DNA of 64,000 nt from Isoptericola dokdonensis DS-3 (GTDB lineage: Bacteria > Actinomycetota > Actinomycetes > Actinomycetales > Cellulomonadaceae). Numbering within the stretch: position 1 is the stretch's first letter; each line of letters opens with the position of its first letter. Shown here in pieces: positions 1 to 9,428 of this stretch. A model generated the notes under the pieces. The model worked only from the letters and a program-made list of their open reading frames with translations. It was not told the origin of the DNA and searched no databases. A program made the translations under genes and the position numbers. The stretch covers positions 1,550,001 to 1,614,000 of the forward strand of contig NZ_CP014209.1 of NCBI RefSeq assembly GCF_001636295.1, given 5' to 3'.

Positions 1-406
1 CCCGAAGGGCCGCGCGCTGCTCGACAGGCCGCTGGTCGGCAAGGCGTTGTTCGGCCTCGCGACGCGCAAGGTCACCGACGTGCTGTTCCGCACCGCGGCG
101 CGACGGTTCGCCCGCGACATGGTGGCGGCGGGCGGCACGGTGGCCGCCGCCGAGGTCACGGCACGCGTCGTCGGCAACCCGCTCGGCGCCACGCACGCCG
201 TCGAGCTCGGGCTGCTGTTCCCGCGGGCCGAGCGCTGGGCCGCGGCTCCGGTCATCGGGCCGGACGGCGCCGCCGACCTCGTCGCGGCGGGCCGTGACCT
301 GCGAGCCGCGTGGGCCGAGTTCGCCCGCGGCGGCCGCTCCCCCGGTGACGTGCGGGTCGCCGACGGCACCGGCTGGACGGGCGGCCTGCGCGTCGTGCGT
401 CCCTGA
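1..406 (+). CDS. Carboxylesterase type B family protein, C-terminal fragment
   Basis: The reading frame is open from the window edge, so the start is missing. About 134 residues are visible, ending at TGA 404-406. The text GATHAVELGLLF resembles the GAxHxxELpFVF stretch around the catalytic histidine of type B carboxylesterases. It is followed by a short helical tail with a W (AAWAEFARGG) typical of the family C-terminus. The nucleophile elbow and acidic residue lie outside the window, so activity cannot be judged. Known role of the family: hydrolysis of carboxylic esters. The substrate is unknown. The gene converges on the GH43-GH51 gene, with a strong hairpin between them. The family call rests on one motif and general layout. 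Confidence 0.6.
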   Translation, partial: PKGRALLDRPLVGKALFGLATRKVTDVLFRTAARRFARDMVAAGGTVAAAEVTARVVGNPLGATHAVELGLLFPRAERWAAAPVIGPDGAADLVAAGRDLRAAWAEFARGGRSPGDVRVADGTGWTGGLRVVRP

Positions 407-432
407 TCGCGCCGCCCCCGTCCCGCAGACGA

Positions 433-488
433 CGAGCGTCTCCGGACGTCCCGGTCCGGCACGGATCAGGGACGTCCGGAGACGCTCG
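433..488. terminator. Bidirectional hairpin between convergent genes
   Basis: Perfect 20-bp arms (433-452 and 469-488) flank a 16-nt loop in the gap between the convergent esterase and GH43-GH51 genes. There is no T-run, so it would be an actinobacterial-style hairpin terminator. The outer arm begins CGAGCGT, as do the longer palindromes at 13327-13392 and 47621-47686. Confidence 0.7.
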
Positions 489-509
489 CGGTCAGGTCGC
501 TCGATCAGG

Positions 510-3500
510 TCAGGGCGTCACCTGCCACGGGCCCCACGGTGACGACGCCGGCTCCTGGTTCCGCGTCCACCACCTCGCCGTGTACGTCACGCCGTCGTGC
601 TCGACGACGTCACCCGCGGTGAAGATCCGCGACGGCGTCCAGATCGCCACCCCGCCGGTGGTCGAGGCGATCTCCTGCCACGCCGAGTACGGCGAGGCCC
701 CGGGGGTCTGGCCCCTGGTCCACCAGGTCGCCTCGAACACCGCCCCCTCGTAGGTCACCCGGTCCCCCGCGGTGTAGACGCTCGACGAGTCCCAGGCCGC
801 GTGCTCCGGCTCGGCGGGCTTCTCGGCGAGACGCAGGAACGTCACCGAGTGGGCCGGGAAGTCGTACGTGAACGCGTCCGCTCCCCCGTCCCAGGCACGG
901 TCGACGGGCACGACGGCGTCCGGGTCGGCCTTGGTGTTGGTGACCGACGGGTCGGCCACGATCTCGGTGACGGCGACGTCGGCCGCGACCTCGAAGCCGC
1001 CGGTGACGGACACGTCGGTGCGCGCGGTCGAGGCGCCGGGGTTGACGACCTTGACGATCAGCTCGCCGGTGTCCGCGTCGTGGGTGACGACCTGGTAGAG
1101 CGACTTCTCGGTCGGCTCGGTGTAGGTCATCTGCAGCTCCCCGTCGAGGTAGAGCTCGACCGTCCGGCCGGACACCACGACCTTGACGCGGTAGTCCTGA
1201 CCGGTGGTCACCGACTCGCCCTCGAGCGCGGCCACCTCGTTGGCGGACCCGCCGTCGGCCCGCTGGAGGACGGACCGGGTGTTGTTCCACCCACCGAGGT
1301 TCCACCAGAGGTAGTCGTTCGCGCCGCCGGCGGCGAAGCCGACGAGGAAGCCCTCGTTCCCGGAAAGCTTGCGGGCGTCGAGCTCGAGCGTGTAGTTCGA
1401 CCAGTCGACGTCGTAGGCGCCGGTCGGCACGGTCCGGGCGTCGTTCGCGGTGCCCGACTGGACGTACTCGCCGTCCTGCACGGCCCACGACCCGGCGACC
1501 GGCGACCAGCCGGAGGCGTCGTCGAAGGAGTCGGAGTACAGCACCTCGCCGGTCTCGTTGTCCGTAACGGTGACGTCGTCGTACGCCGCCTGGGTGGCCC
1601 AGGTCGACAGGAAGACGCCGCCGTCGAGCGGGCCGTTGCCCGGCGCGGCCGGGCCCGTGTGCTCGCTCGGCACGACCTCGTCACCGACGTTGTTCATGAA
1701 CAGGTGCTGGTTCCAGTAGTTCACCGAGGCCCAGGACTCGTCGTTGTCGAACCACATCATGTCCGGGGACCACTGGACGTAGTCCTCGTTGGCGAACATC
1801 GGCGCGTAGGAGGCCAGCTCGACGAGGTCGGAGTTGCGCTCCAGGCCGGTCATGTACGCCGCCTCCGCCAGGGCGTTGCCCCACGTGTTGCCGCGGGAGG
1901 CGTACTCCCCGAGGAACACGTGCGGGCCCTCGCGGTCGTAGGCGTCGTACCGCTCGTCGTTCTGCAGGAACCACGACGGGTCGTTGTAGTAGTGCTCGTC
2001 GACCATGTCGACGCCCTGGTCGCGGTTGAACTCCCACAGCTCGTCGAACCGGGCGCCGGTGTCGTCCGGGCCGGAGTTGGAGATGATCGTGACGTCCGGC
2101 CAGGCCTCGGCGACGGCGTCGCGGAAGGCCGGGAAGTTCGCCTGGAAGGTGTCGGTGTTCTCCTCGTTGCCGAGGCCGATGTACCGCAGGTCGAAGGGCT
2201 CCGGGTGGCCGAGCTCGGCACGCACGGCGCCCCACTCGGTGTCGACGTCACCCTTGGCGAACTCGATGAGGTCGACCGTGTCGGCCACCCAGCGGTCGAA
2301 GTTCTCGTCACCCTCGGTCATCTCGGGGATGGACGAGCCGCACCCGTTGGCGCCGACGGAGACCACGGGCAGCGGGGTGGCGCCGAGGTCCTCGGCCCAC
2401 TCCATGTACTCGAGGTAGCCGATGCCGTACGACTGGTTGTAGCCCCAGAAGTTCCAGTTGGTCGGGCGCTCCTCGACGGGGCCGATGGTCTCCTTCCACT
2501 GGTACGTGCGGCGGCGGTCCTGGCCGTCGGAGCCGAGGTAGGTGTCGAACGTGCCGACGTTGGTGACGCACCCGCCGGGGAAGCGCAGGAACTGCGGGTC
2601 CAGGTCCTCGACCATCTGGGCGAGGTCCTTGCGCAGCGGGCTCTTGCCGTTCACCGGACCGACCCACGTGTCCTGCGGGAACAGCGACACCATGTCGAGG
2701 CGCAGCGTGCCGGCGGCGCCGGTGACGACCTGGAACCGGGCGTCGTTCGCGGTGCCCGCCACGGTGAGCGTGGTCGTGTACCGCTTCCACTCGTCGGAGC
2801 CGTCGACGGCGACCTCGCCGGTCGCGTAGGTGGTGGCGCCGTCGGTCGACACCACGCGGACGGTGAGGTCCTGGGCGGTGGCGCTGCGGGCCCACACCGA
2901 GACGTCGTAGGAGGCGCCGTCGTCGACGGCGACACCCTCGTTGTACGACGCGTTGGCCACGCCGGTCGTGCCGTCGGAGTCGACGGTGAGGTAGTAGCGG
3001 TTGGAGTCGTTGAGCCACTCGTCCCGCTCCGACTCGACGGCGATCGAGCCGCCGCCGACCTTCGACCAGCCGGTCAGGCCGGTGAAGGACGCGTTGTCGG
3101 ACGCGTTGAACTCGAAGGACCGGTTGCGGACGAGCTCGGCGTACAGCCCGCCGTCGGCCGCGTAGTTGATGTCCTCGTAGAACGCGCCGTAGAGGTCGTC
3201 GCTCATGTCGGTGCGCTCGGCGGCCGTGTCGATCGTCAGCTCGTGCTCGGTCACGTCGACCGGCACGACGACGAGCCGTGCGGCGTCGTCAGCGTGGCCC
3301 AGCACGAGGGCTCCGTCGGCACCCGCGGTGAGCGCCTGGTCGCCGACCAGGACGGCGATCGTGCCGCCGCCGACGTCGGACAGCCGCACGACGACGGGCT
3401 CGTCGCCCGCTGCGCCGACCGTCAGCCGGTCGCCGTCGCGCACCAGCGGGGCGCCGGACGGCGTGGCCAGGGTGACCGGACCGGGCACGTCGCCCGTCGC

Positions 3501-5609
3501 GGTGGCGACGAGGCTCGTGGTCTCCAGCGGGCGGTCCGCGACGAGCGCGAGACCACCGTCGTCGACGAGGTATCCGCCGTCGGCGCCCGCCAGGGTGAAC
3601 TCGCCCTCGGGCACGACGTCCGCGCCCTCCGGCTCGACGAGCGCGAAGTAGTCGAACTCGACCTCGTGGCTGGGCGCGCTGCCGGCCGCGAGCGCGTAGA
3701 GCCCGACCTGCGTGACGTCGGCGGCGAGCGTGGTGGTGGCCACCTGCGTCCAGTCGACGTCGTCCCACACGGCGACGGTCAGCTCGTCACCGGTGCGGGT
3801 GACGCGGATCGTCTCCCCGGTGGAGCCGGGACGTGCGGCGAAGGTCGCGCCGTAGACGGCGCCCGTCTCGGTGCCGGTCTCGATGCCGACGGGCTCGCCG
3901 CCGAACACGGACGCGTGGGTGAGGCCCGCGCGGACATAGTTGTCGTGGTCCTGCCAGGCGACGATGCCGGCGCCCTGGAAGTCGGCCTGCGGGGTGGCCG
4001 CCAGCGCCGTCTGCGCGACGAAGTCGCCGGCCGGGACGTCGAGGAGGAACACGTTCTCGTAGCTGTTGTCGCCCTGGTAGGTGTCGCCGGGCTGCGACTG
4101 CAGCGTGAGGGCCCCGTCGCCGAGGGACCAGGCGGACGCCTCCTCGCGGGCGATGCTCCAGCGGTCGTCGAGGTCGGTGCCGTCGAACGGGTCGACCCAC
4201 GCGCCGTCGGGCAGCGGGGCCGCCGTGGGCGTGGTGACGGTGACGGTCGCGGACGCGGACGCGGTGCCGAACGGCGAGGTCGCGGTGATCGTCGCCGTGC
4301 CGTCGGCCACGGCCGTCACGACGCCGTCGGCGTCGACGGTCGCGACCGCCTCGGCGTCGCTGGACCAGGTGACCGACCGGTCGTCCGCGGTGATCGGCGT
4401 GACGGTGGCGGTCAGCGTCGTCGTGGCGCCCGCGGCGAGGCGGACGTCGGAGCGGTCGAGGGTGACGCCCTCGGCGAGCAGGTCGGGCTGGTACGCCTCC
4501 AGGAGGGCGGTCTGCTCGTCCGCGGTGATGGGCAGCACGGTGCCGTGCCGCGGGTTGCTCGGCAGGTCGACGTCGGGCAGCGACGTCCAGTCGCCGGACG
4601 CGAGGTCCTGCGTCCGGAACAGCATGTATCCCTGGCCGCCGTGGTACGACGGCTGGTCGATCATGAGGTACCACGAGTCGTCGGTGAGCGACGGGAACAT
4701 CGTGGGGCCCTCGCCCGCGGTGAACGTTCCGCCCCACGGGTTGGGCTGGCCGACGCCGATGCGCTCGGCGACCAGGTCCCAGCCGTCGCCCTCGGTCACG
4801 CCCTGGGTGCGGCGCAGGTCGGTCGAGGTCTCCTGGCGGACCGTGTAGTCGGCCTCGTCCTTGGTGAGCCGGTGGTAGACGCTGCCGCCGGCGCCGTCGG
4901 AGACCTCCGCGATCGTGGAGTCGATCATGCCGCGGCCGGCGCCGCGGTCCATGTCGATCCACGGCTGCGGCTCGGTGAGCTCGGTGAAGTCCTCCGTCGT
5001 GGAGTACAGCATCCGCTGGTACGACGTGGCGATGTCACGGTCCTCGGGGGCGACGTCGTCGGGGTAGAGCGCGGAGGCCCAGTAGACGACGAACTCCCCG
5101 GCGGCGGCGTCCCAGTGCGCCTCCGGTGCCCACAGGTTGCCGGCCTCGGCGGGCGCGAGCTCGACCTCACGCTGCTCGGACCACGTGACGAGGTCCGGGG
5201 ACTCCCAGACCATCATGGACCGGCTGCCCGTCTCCTGGGCGGTGCCGAAGTCGCCGCCACCGTAGATCTGCAGGTCGGTGGCGAGCAGGTAGTAGACACC
5301 CGTCTCGGGGTGGCGGATCAGGAACGGGTCGCGCAGCCCCTCGGTGCCGAGGGTGGACTCGAGGATCGGCTCGCCGTCGTTGAGGGTGTGCCAGGTGCTG
5401 GGGTCCTCGGACTCGCTGACCGCCAGGTAGATCTTCTCGCCGTCGGCGCCCTCGCCGGCGAAGTAGGGGAAGACGTAGGCGGCGTGGTCGGCGTCGACGG
5501 CTGCGGGCAGGGGGGCGGCGGCCGTCGCGGGGACGGCGAGGGCCGCGGCCGGCAGGGCCAGGGCCAACGTCAGTGCGGTGGGCACCGATCGGTGTACAGC
5601 TCTGTACAT
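510..5609 (-). CDS. Secreted modular GH43-GH51 arabinofuranosidase with Big2 and CBM5/12 modules
   Basis: 1699 residues starting at ATG 5609, with a GAGGAG ribosome site about 8 nt upstream. Residues 1-32 form a Sec signal peptide ending in AxA. Residues ~35-375 look like a GH43 five-blade propeller (LRDPFLI, LWAPEAHWD). Residues ~380-458 form a bacterial Ig-like (Big2) domain. Residues ~470-660 look like a concanavalin/LamG-type domain. Residues ~800-1300 are a GH51 alpha-L-arabinofuranosidase (LYGAFYEDINYAADGG; probable acid/base Glu in GLGNEE near 1147; probable nucleophile Glu in FLGEYAS near 1230). A second lectin-like domain (~1338-1480) interrupts before the GH51 beta-domain. Two CBM5/12-like repeats (FTAGD...WWTR) end the protein. 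Inferred role: extracellular release of L-arabinose from arabinan or arabinoxylan. Two operator-like palindromes overlap or precede the start. A tandem GH43+GH51 in one chain is unusual. Confidence 0.88.
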   Translation of the reverse strand: MYRAVHRSVPTALTLALALPAAALAVPATAAAPLPAAVDADHAAYVFPYFAGEGADGEKIYLAVSESEDPSTWHTLNDGEPILESTLGTEGLRDPFLIRHPETGVYYLLATDLQIYGGGDFGTAQETGSRSMMVWESPDLVTWSEQREVELAPAEAGNLWAPEAHWDAAAGEFVVYWASALYPDDVAPEDRDIATSYQRMLYSTTEDFTELTEPQPWIDMDRGAGRGMIDSTIAEVSDGAGGSVYHRLTKDEADYTVRQETSTDLRRTQGVTEGDGWDLVAERIGVGQPNPWGGTFTAGEGPTMFPSLTDDSWYLMIDQPSYHGGQGYMLFRTQDLASGDWTSLPDVDLPSNPRHGTVLPITADEQTALLEAYQPDLLAEGVTLDRSDVRLAAGATTTLTATVTPITADDRSVTWSSDAEAVATVDADGVVTAVADGTATITATSPFGTASASATVTVTTPTAAPLPDGAWVDPFDGTDLDDRWSIAREEASAWSLGDGALTLQSQPGDTYQGDNSYENVFLLDVPAGDFVAQTALAATPQADFQGAGIVAWQDHDNYVRAGLTHASVFGGEPVGIETGTETGAVYGATFAARPGSTGETIRVTRTGDELTVAVWDDVDWTQVATTTLAADVTQVGLYALAAGSAPSHEVEFDYFALVEPEGADVVPEGEFTLAGADGGYLVDDGGLALVADRPLETTSLVATATGDVPGPVTLATPSGAPLVRDGDRLTVGAAGDEPVVVRLSDVGGGTIAVLVGDQALTAGADGALVLGHADDAARLVVVPVDVTEHELTIDTAAERTDMSDDLYGAFYEDINYAADGGLYAELVRNRSFEFNASDNASFTGLTGWSKVGGGSIAVESERDEWLNDSNRYYLTVDSDGTTGVANASYNEGVAVDDGASYDVSVWARSATAQDLTVRVVSTDGATTYATGEVAVDGSDEWKRYTTTLTVAGTANDARFQVVTGAAGTLRLDMVSLFPQDTWVGPVNGKSPLRKDLAQMVEDLDPQFLRFPGGCVTNVGTFDTYLGSDGQDRRRTYQWKETIGPVEERPTNWNFWGYNQSYGIGYLEYMEWAEDLGATPLPVVSVGANGCGSSIPEMTEGDENFDRWVADTVDLIEFAKGDVDTEWGAVRAELGHPEPFDLRYIGLGNEENTDTFQANFPAFRDAVAEAWPDVTIISNSGPDDTGARFDELWEFNRDQGVDMVDEHYYNDPSWFLQNDERYDAYDREGPHVFLGEYASRGNTWGNALAEAAYMTGLERNSDLVELASYAPMFANEDYVQWSPDMMWFDNDESWASVNYWNQHLFMNNVGDEVVPSEHTGPAAPGNGPLDGGVFLSTWATQAAYDDVTVTDNETGEVLYSDSFDDASGWSPVAGSWAVQDGEYVQSGTANDARTVPTGAYDVDWSNYTLELDARKLSGNEGFLVGFAAGGANDYLWWNLGGWNNTRSVLQRADGGSANEVAALEGESVTTGQDYRVKVVVSGRTVELYLDGELQMTYTEPTEKSLYQVVTHDADTGELIVKVVNPGASTARTDVSVTGGFEVAADVAVTEIVADPSVTNTKADPDAVVPVDRAWDGGADAFTYDFPAHSVTFLRLAEKPAEPEHAAWDSSSVYTAGDRVTYEGAVFEATWWTRGQTPGASPYSAWQEIASTTGGVAIWTPSRIFTAGDVVEHDGVTYTARWWTRNQEPASSPWGPWQVTP

Positions 5610-5612
5610 CGT
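5593..5612. promoter_or_regulatory. Putative operator overlapping the GH43-GH51 start codon
   Basis: TGTACAGCTCTGTACA (5593-5608) is a near-perfect inverted repeat that includes the ATG. Read on the minus strand, ACGATGTACAGAG (5600-5612) is identical to 13 bases at 18920-18932, upstream of the GH43 endo-arabinanase. A shared regulator, possibly the LacI at 18985-20043, is inferred. The match could partly reflect coding constraint. Confidence 0.45.
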
Positions 5613-5637
5613 GCTTGCTCCTCGCTGAGCGGGTCGT

Positions 5638-5651
5638 TGTGAGCGCTCACA
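5638..5651. promoter_or_regulatory. LacI-family operator upstream of GH43-GH51 gene
   Basis: TGTGAGCGCTCACA is a perfect 14-bp palindrome with the central CG of LacI/GalR-family operators. It lies 29 bp upstream of the start. Similar sites occur before the furanose importer (10600-10613 and 10624-10637) and araB (17357-17370), defining a probable local arabinose regulon. Confidence 0.75.
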
Positions 5652-5700
5652 TTCGTGCGCGGTCGGTCGGTCTCGCAGAGGTGGGACAGGACGGACGACG

Positions 5701-5735
5701 GTCCGGGTCGCCCGCGACGGGCGGGCGACCCGGAC
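5701..5735 (-). terminator. Hairpin terminator of the furanose importer operon
   Basis: Perfect 15-bp arms (5701-5715, 5721-5735) with a 5-nt loop lie immediately after the stop of the last permease gene. The GC-rich stem has no clear T-tract. It separates the importer operon from the downstream arabinosidase promoter. Confidence 0.7.
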
Positions 5736-5745
5736 CGGACGGGCG

Positions 5746-6801
5746 CTACGTGCGCCGAGCGGTGAGGACGCGCTGCAGGATGACGAAGACCAGCAGCAGG
5801 ACGCCGATGAAGATCTTCGTCCACCACGAGCTGAGCGTGCCCTCGAACGTGATGACGGTCTGGATCAGGCCCAGGACCAGCACACCGAGCACGGAGCCGA
5901 GCACGAAGCCCGTCCCCCCGGTGAGCAGGGTGCCGCCGATGACGACGGCGGCGATGGCGTCGAGCTCCATCGCCACACCGGTCAGCGAGTAGCCCGACCG
6001 GGAGTACATCGCGAACAGCAGGCCGCCGAGGCCCGCGCAGGTGCCGGACACCACGTAGACGAGCACCTTGGTGCGCGCCACCGGCAGACCCATCAGCCGG
6101 GCCGACTGCTCGCCGCCGCCGATCGCGTACACGGTGCGGCCGAACTGCGTGTAGTGCAGCAGGAAGAACGCGACCGCCACCACCACCAGCGCCACGGCGA
6201 CCCCCGTCGTCATGCGCCAGTAGCCGCCGATCCACGTCGTCCAGCCCGCGATCGCCGCGAAGGTCTCGTCGTTGATCGGGATCGACTCCGGGGCGATGAC
6301 GAAGCACAGCCCGCGGGCGAAGAACATCCCCGCCAGCGTCGCGATGAACGGCTGCACGTCGAACACGTGGATCATCACGCCCAGCAGGAGCCCGATGAAC
6401 GAGCCGACGAGCACCACGAGCGGCATCGCGACGGCCACGGGCCAGCCCGCGTCGATGAGGTACGCCGCCGTCACCGCGGACAGGGCGAGCACCGCCCCCA
6501 CCGACAGGTCGATCCCGCCCGTGAGGATGACGAACGTCATCCCGACGGCCAGCACGATGAGGAACGAGTTGTTGATGAACAGGTTCGCCAGCACCTCGAG
6601 CGACAGGAAGTTCTCGTAGCGCACGCCGCCGACCGCGAGGATCAGGGCGAGCACCACGAACGTCCCCACGACGGGCATGTACCGGCGGTCGACGCGCCAC
6701 CGGCGCGGCACGGAGGCCATCCGCGGCCCCTCCTTCCGAGGTCCGGACGCCGGTGCGACGGCGTCCTGCGGACCGGTGACGGGCGTGACGTCGGCAGCCA
6801 T
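5746..6801 (-). CDS. yjfF: Sugar ABC transporter permease, YjfF family
   Basis: 351 residues from ATG 6801. That ATG overlaps the stop of the preceding permease (TGATG), so translation is probably coupled. An alternative ATG at 6720 would drop the 27-residue polar N-terminus. The protein has about ten hydrophobic segments and the BPD_transp_2 signature GGIDLSVGAVLALSAV typical of ribose/galactofuranose-type permeases. It would pair with the YtfT-like permease to form the membrane channel of a YtfQRT-YjfF importer. The neighbouring arabinose catabolic genes and arabinofuranosidases suggest L-arabinofuranose or a related furanose as substrate. That is inference, supported by the known furanose preference of this transporter type. 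Confidence 0.85.
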   Translation of the reverse strand: MAADVTPVTGPQDAVAPASGPRKEGPRMASVPRRWRVDRRYMPVVGTFVVLALILAVGGVRYENFLSLEVLANLFINNSFLIVLAVGMTFVILTGGIDLSVGAVLALSAVTAAYLIDAGWPVAVAMPLVVLVGSFIGLLLGVMIHVFDVQPFIATLAGMFFARGLCFVIAPESIPINDETFAAIAGWTTWIGGYWRMTTGVAVALVVVAVAFFLLHYTQFGRTVYAIGGGEQSARLMGLPVARTKVLVYVVSGTCAGLGGLLFAMYSRSGYSLTGVAMELDAIAAVVIGGTLLTGGTGFVLGSVLGVLVLGLIQTVITFEGTLSSWWTKIFIGVLLLVFVILQRVLTARRT

Positions 6802-7871
6802 CAGACGGCCACCTCCTCGGGCCGGGCCGCGCGCCGTCGGGCGCGGGCTGCGAACGTCGCCCGGATCCGCGGCGACTGGAGCAGCGTCACGACGATGACG
6901 ACGAGCGCCTTGAACAGTGGCGTGACCAGCGGCGAGATGCCGACGATCGTCACCGTCAGGGTGAGCGTCGTGATGATGAGCACCCCGACGAACGTGCCCG
7001 ACAGCGAGAACTTGCCGCCCTGGAGCGACGTCCCGCCGATGACGACCGCGAGGATCGCGTCGAGCTCGATGAACAGGCCGGCGTTGTTGGCGTCCGCCGC
7101 CATGACGTTCGACGCGAGGATGAGCCCGGCCAGGCCGGAGAACAGCCCGGACAGCGCGAACACCGTCCACACGATGGTGCGGGCCTTGACGCCGGCCAGC
7201 CGGCTGGCCGCCGGGTTGATGCCGACGGACTCGACCAGCATGCCGAGCGCGGTGCGACGGGTCAGCAGCGCGACGAGCACGAACACCCCGTACGCGATGA
7301 GCATCGCCACCGGCAGGCCGAGGAGGAACCCCGTGCCGAGCGTCTTGAACGGCGCGCTGGTCACCGTGGTGATCTGCCCCTCGGTGATGAGCATCGCGAT
7401 GCCGCGGCCCGCCGTCATGAGGATGAGGGTCGCGATGATCGGCTGGATGCCGACCACCGACACGAGGAACCCGTTCCACACCCCCAGCAGCAGGCAGACG
7501 CCGAGCGCCAGGCAGATCGCGGTGAGGACCGTGACCGGCGACCCGGGCGTCGGGGACGTCGCGATGTAGCTCAGCGACAGCGCCCCCGCGATGGCCACCA
7601 CGGCGCCCACCGACAGGTCGATGCCCCGCGTCGCGATGACGAGCGTCATGCCGAGCGCCACCAGCATCAGCGGCGCGGAGTTGCGCAGGATGTCGATCGG
7701 CGCGCCGAAGAGGTGGCCGTCGCGGACGCCCACGGCCAGGAAGTCGGGGCTGAACGCCGTGTTCGCCAGCAGCAGCGCCGCCAGCGCGACGACGGGCCAG
7801 AACAACCCGTGCCGCGTCGCGCGACGCCAGGCCGGCTCGGTCGGGGCCGGCGCCTTGGTCGTGGCCGCCAT
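6801..7871 (-). CDS. ytfT: Sugar ABC transporter permease, YtfT family
   Basis: 356 residues. ATG 7871 overlaps the stop of the ATPase gene by one base (TGATG), and its own stop overlaps the next start in the same way. The N-terminus is cytoplasmic, then about ten membrane segments follow. The conserved loop GMTLVIATRGIDLSVGAV identifies the BPD_transp_2 family used by ribose, xylose and galactofuranose importers. It is the second membrane subunit, partnering YjfF. Two distinct permeases, rather than a homodimer, is the layout known for the YtfQRT-YjfF (GafABCD) type. Confidence 0.86.
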   Translation of the reverse strand: MAATTKAPAPTEPAWRRATRHGLFWPVVALAALLLANTAFSPDFLAVGVRDGHLFGAPIDILRNSAPLMLVALGMTLVIATRGIDLSVGAVVAIAGALSLSYIATSPTPGSPVTVLTAICLALGVCLLLGVWNGFLVSVVGIQPIIATLILMTAGRGIAMLITEGQITTVTSAPFKTLGTGFLLGLPVAMLIAYGVFVLVALLTRRTALGMLVESVGINPAASRLAGVKARTIVWTVFALSGLFSGLAGLILASNVMAADANNAGLFIELDAILAVVIGGTSLQGGKFSLSGTFVGVLIITTLTLTVTIVGISPLVTPLFKALVVIVVTLLQSPRIRATFAARARRRAARPEEVAV

Positions 7872-9409
7872 CAGTGGTTCCCTCCGCTCGCGATGAGCTC
7901 GACGACGTCGTCGACGCCGACGTCGCCATTGTTGACGACCTCGGCCACCTTGACCCGGTCGCGCATGACGGCGATCCGGTGGCTGAGCCGCAGGACCTCC
8001 TCCAGCTCGGCGGAGATGAACACCACCGCCATCCCCTGCCCGGCGAGCTCGGCGACGAGCTTCTGGATCTCCGCCTTCGCCCCGACGTCGATGCCGCGGG
8101 TCGGCTCGTCGAGGATGAGCAGCTGGGGCGCGGTGGCGAGCCACCGCGCCAGGAGCACCTTCTGCTGGTTGCCGCCCGACAGGTTGCGCAGCAGCGCGTC
8201 CGGGTTCGCCGGGCGGATGTTGAGCGCCGCGACGTACTTCGCGACGATCTCGTCGACCTGCTTCGTCGGCAGCCGGCGCATCCAGCCGCGGTCCGCCTGC
8301 AGACCGAGCACGATGTTCTCGCGCACGGTGAGGTCGCCGACGACGCCCTCGGCCTTGCGGTTCTCCGAGGAGAACGCGATGCCGCGGTCGATCGCGGCGC
8401 GCGGGGTCCGCAGCCGGACGTCGTCGCCCCGGACGCGGGTGCTCCCGGCGTCCGCGTGGTCGGCGCCGGCGAGCAGCCGCGCCACCTCGGTGCGGCCGGA
8501 CCCGAGCAGGCCGGCCAGGCCGACGACCTCGCCGGCGTACACGTCGAGGTCGAACGGCTGGACGCTGCCCCGGCGGCCGAGCCCGACCGCCTGCAGGAAC
8601 GGGGTCGCCCCCTGCTCGACCGTCACCGTGTGGTCGGTGGTGACCTGGAGGTCCTCCAGGACCTCCATCGTCCGCCCGATCATCGTCGACACGAGCTGCA
8701 GCCGGTCGATCTCGGACGTGCGGTACTCCCCGACGCGACGGCCGTTGCGCAGCACGGTCATGCGGTCGGAGATCTCGTACACCTGCTCCAGGAAGTGCGA
8801 CACGAACAGGATCGCGACGCCCTGGTCGCGCAGGCGGCGCACCACGGCGAAGAGCTGGGCGACCTCGTCGGCGTCCAGCGACGACGTCGGCTCGTCGAGG
8901 ATGAGCACCTTGGCGTCGACCACCATGGCGCGGCTGATCGCCACGAGCTGCTGGACGGCGATGGAGTGCGCACCGAGCGACGACGCCGGGTCGATGTCGA
9001 GGCCCATCGTGGCCAGGTGCCGGGCGGCCTCGCGGCGGGTGGCCCGCCAGTCGATGGCGCCGAGCCGTCGGGGCTCGCGGCCCAGCATGATGTTCTCGGC
9101 GACGGTGAGGTTCTCGCAGAGGTTGACCTCCTGGTACACCGTGGCGACGCCCGCGGCCTGGGCCTCGCCGGGGCCGGAGAAGAGGTGCGGCTCACCGTCG
9201 ACGACGATGTCGCCGGCGTCGATGCCGTAGACGCCCGTGAGCGCCTTGATGAGGGTGGACTTCCCGGCGCCGTTCTCGCCCATGAGGGCGTGCACCTCGC
9301 CGGGGAAGAGGCGGAGGTCGACCTGCTCGAGCGCCTTGACGCCGGGGAACTCGACGGAGATCCCGGTCATCTCGACGACAGGTCGCACCGCGGGGTCGGT
9401 GCTCGTCAT
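7871..9409 (-). CDS. ytfR: Sugar ABC transporter ATP-binding protein, YtfR-like double-NBD ATPase
   Basis: 512 residues from ATG 9409. Two fused nucleotide-binding domains are visible. NBD1 has Walker [10 protein letters not shown] (near residue 40), Walker [13 protein letters not shown] and an atypical signature (SIAVQQLVAI). NBD2 has a degenerate Walker A (GLLGSGRTEVARL), a good signature LSGGNQQKV and Walker [13 protein letters not shown]. This asymmetry is normal for RbsA/MglA/YtfR-type importers. It powers uptake through the two permeases encoded downstream with one-base overlaps. A pair of strong hairpins separates it from the binding-protein gene upstream. A paralogue without permeases lies at 10693-12234. 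Confidence 0.9.
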   Translation of the reverse strand: MTSTDPAVRPVVEMTGISVEFPGVKALEQVDLRLFPGEVHALMGENGAGKSTLIKALTGVYGIDAGDIVVDGEPHLFSGPGEAQAAGVATVYQEVNLCENLTVAENIMLGREPRRLGAIDWRATRREAARHLATMGLDIDPASSLGAHSIAVQQLVAISRAMVVDAKVLILDEPTSSLDADEVAQLFAVVRRLRDQGVAILFVSHFLEQVYEISDRMTVLRNGRRVGEYRTSEIDRLQLVSTMIGRTMEVLEDLQVTTDHTVTVEQGATPFLQAVGLGRRGSVQPFDLDVYAGEVVGLAGLLGSGRTEVARLLAGADHADAGSTRVRGDDVRLRTPRAAIDRGIAFSSENRKAEGVVGDLTVRENIVLGLQADRGWMRRLPTKQVDEIVAKYVAALNIRPANPDALLRNLSGGNQQKVLLARWLATAPQLLILDEPTRGIDVGAKAEIQKLVAELAGQGMAVVFISAELEEVLRLSHRIAVMRDRVKVAEVVNNGDVGVDDVVELIASGGNH

Positions 9410-9428
9410 CGCGTGCCTTCCGTGGTGC

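Noticed and set aside
597..5642. A 1681-codon plus-strand open frame antisense to the GH43-GH51 gene
   Set aside because: Same cause: repetitive Gly/Arg/Val/Asp composition and no domain, while the opposite strand encodes a clear enzyme.
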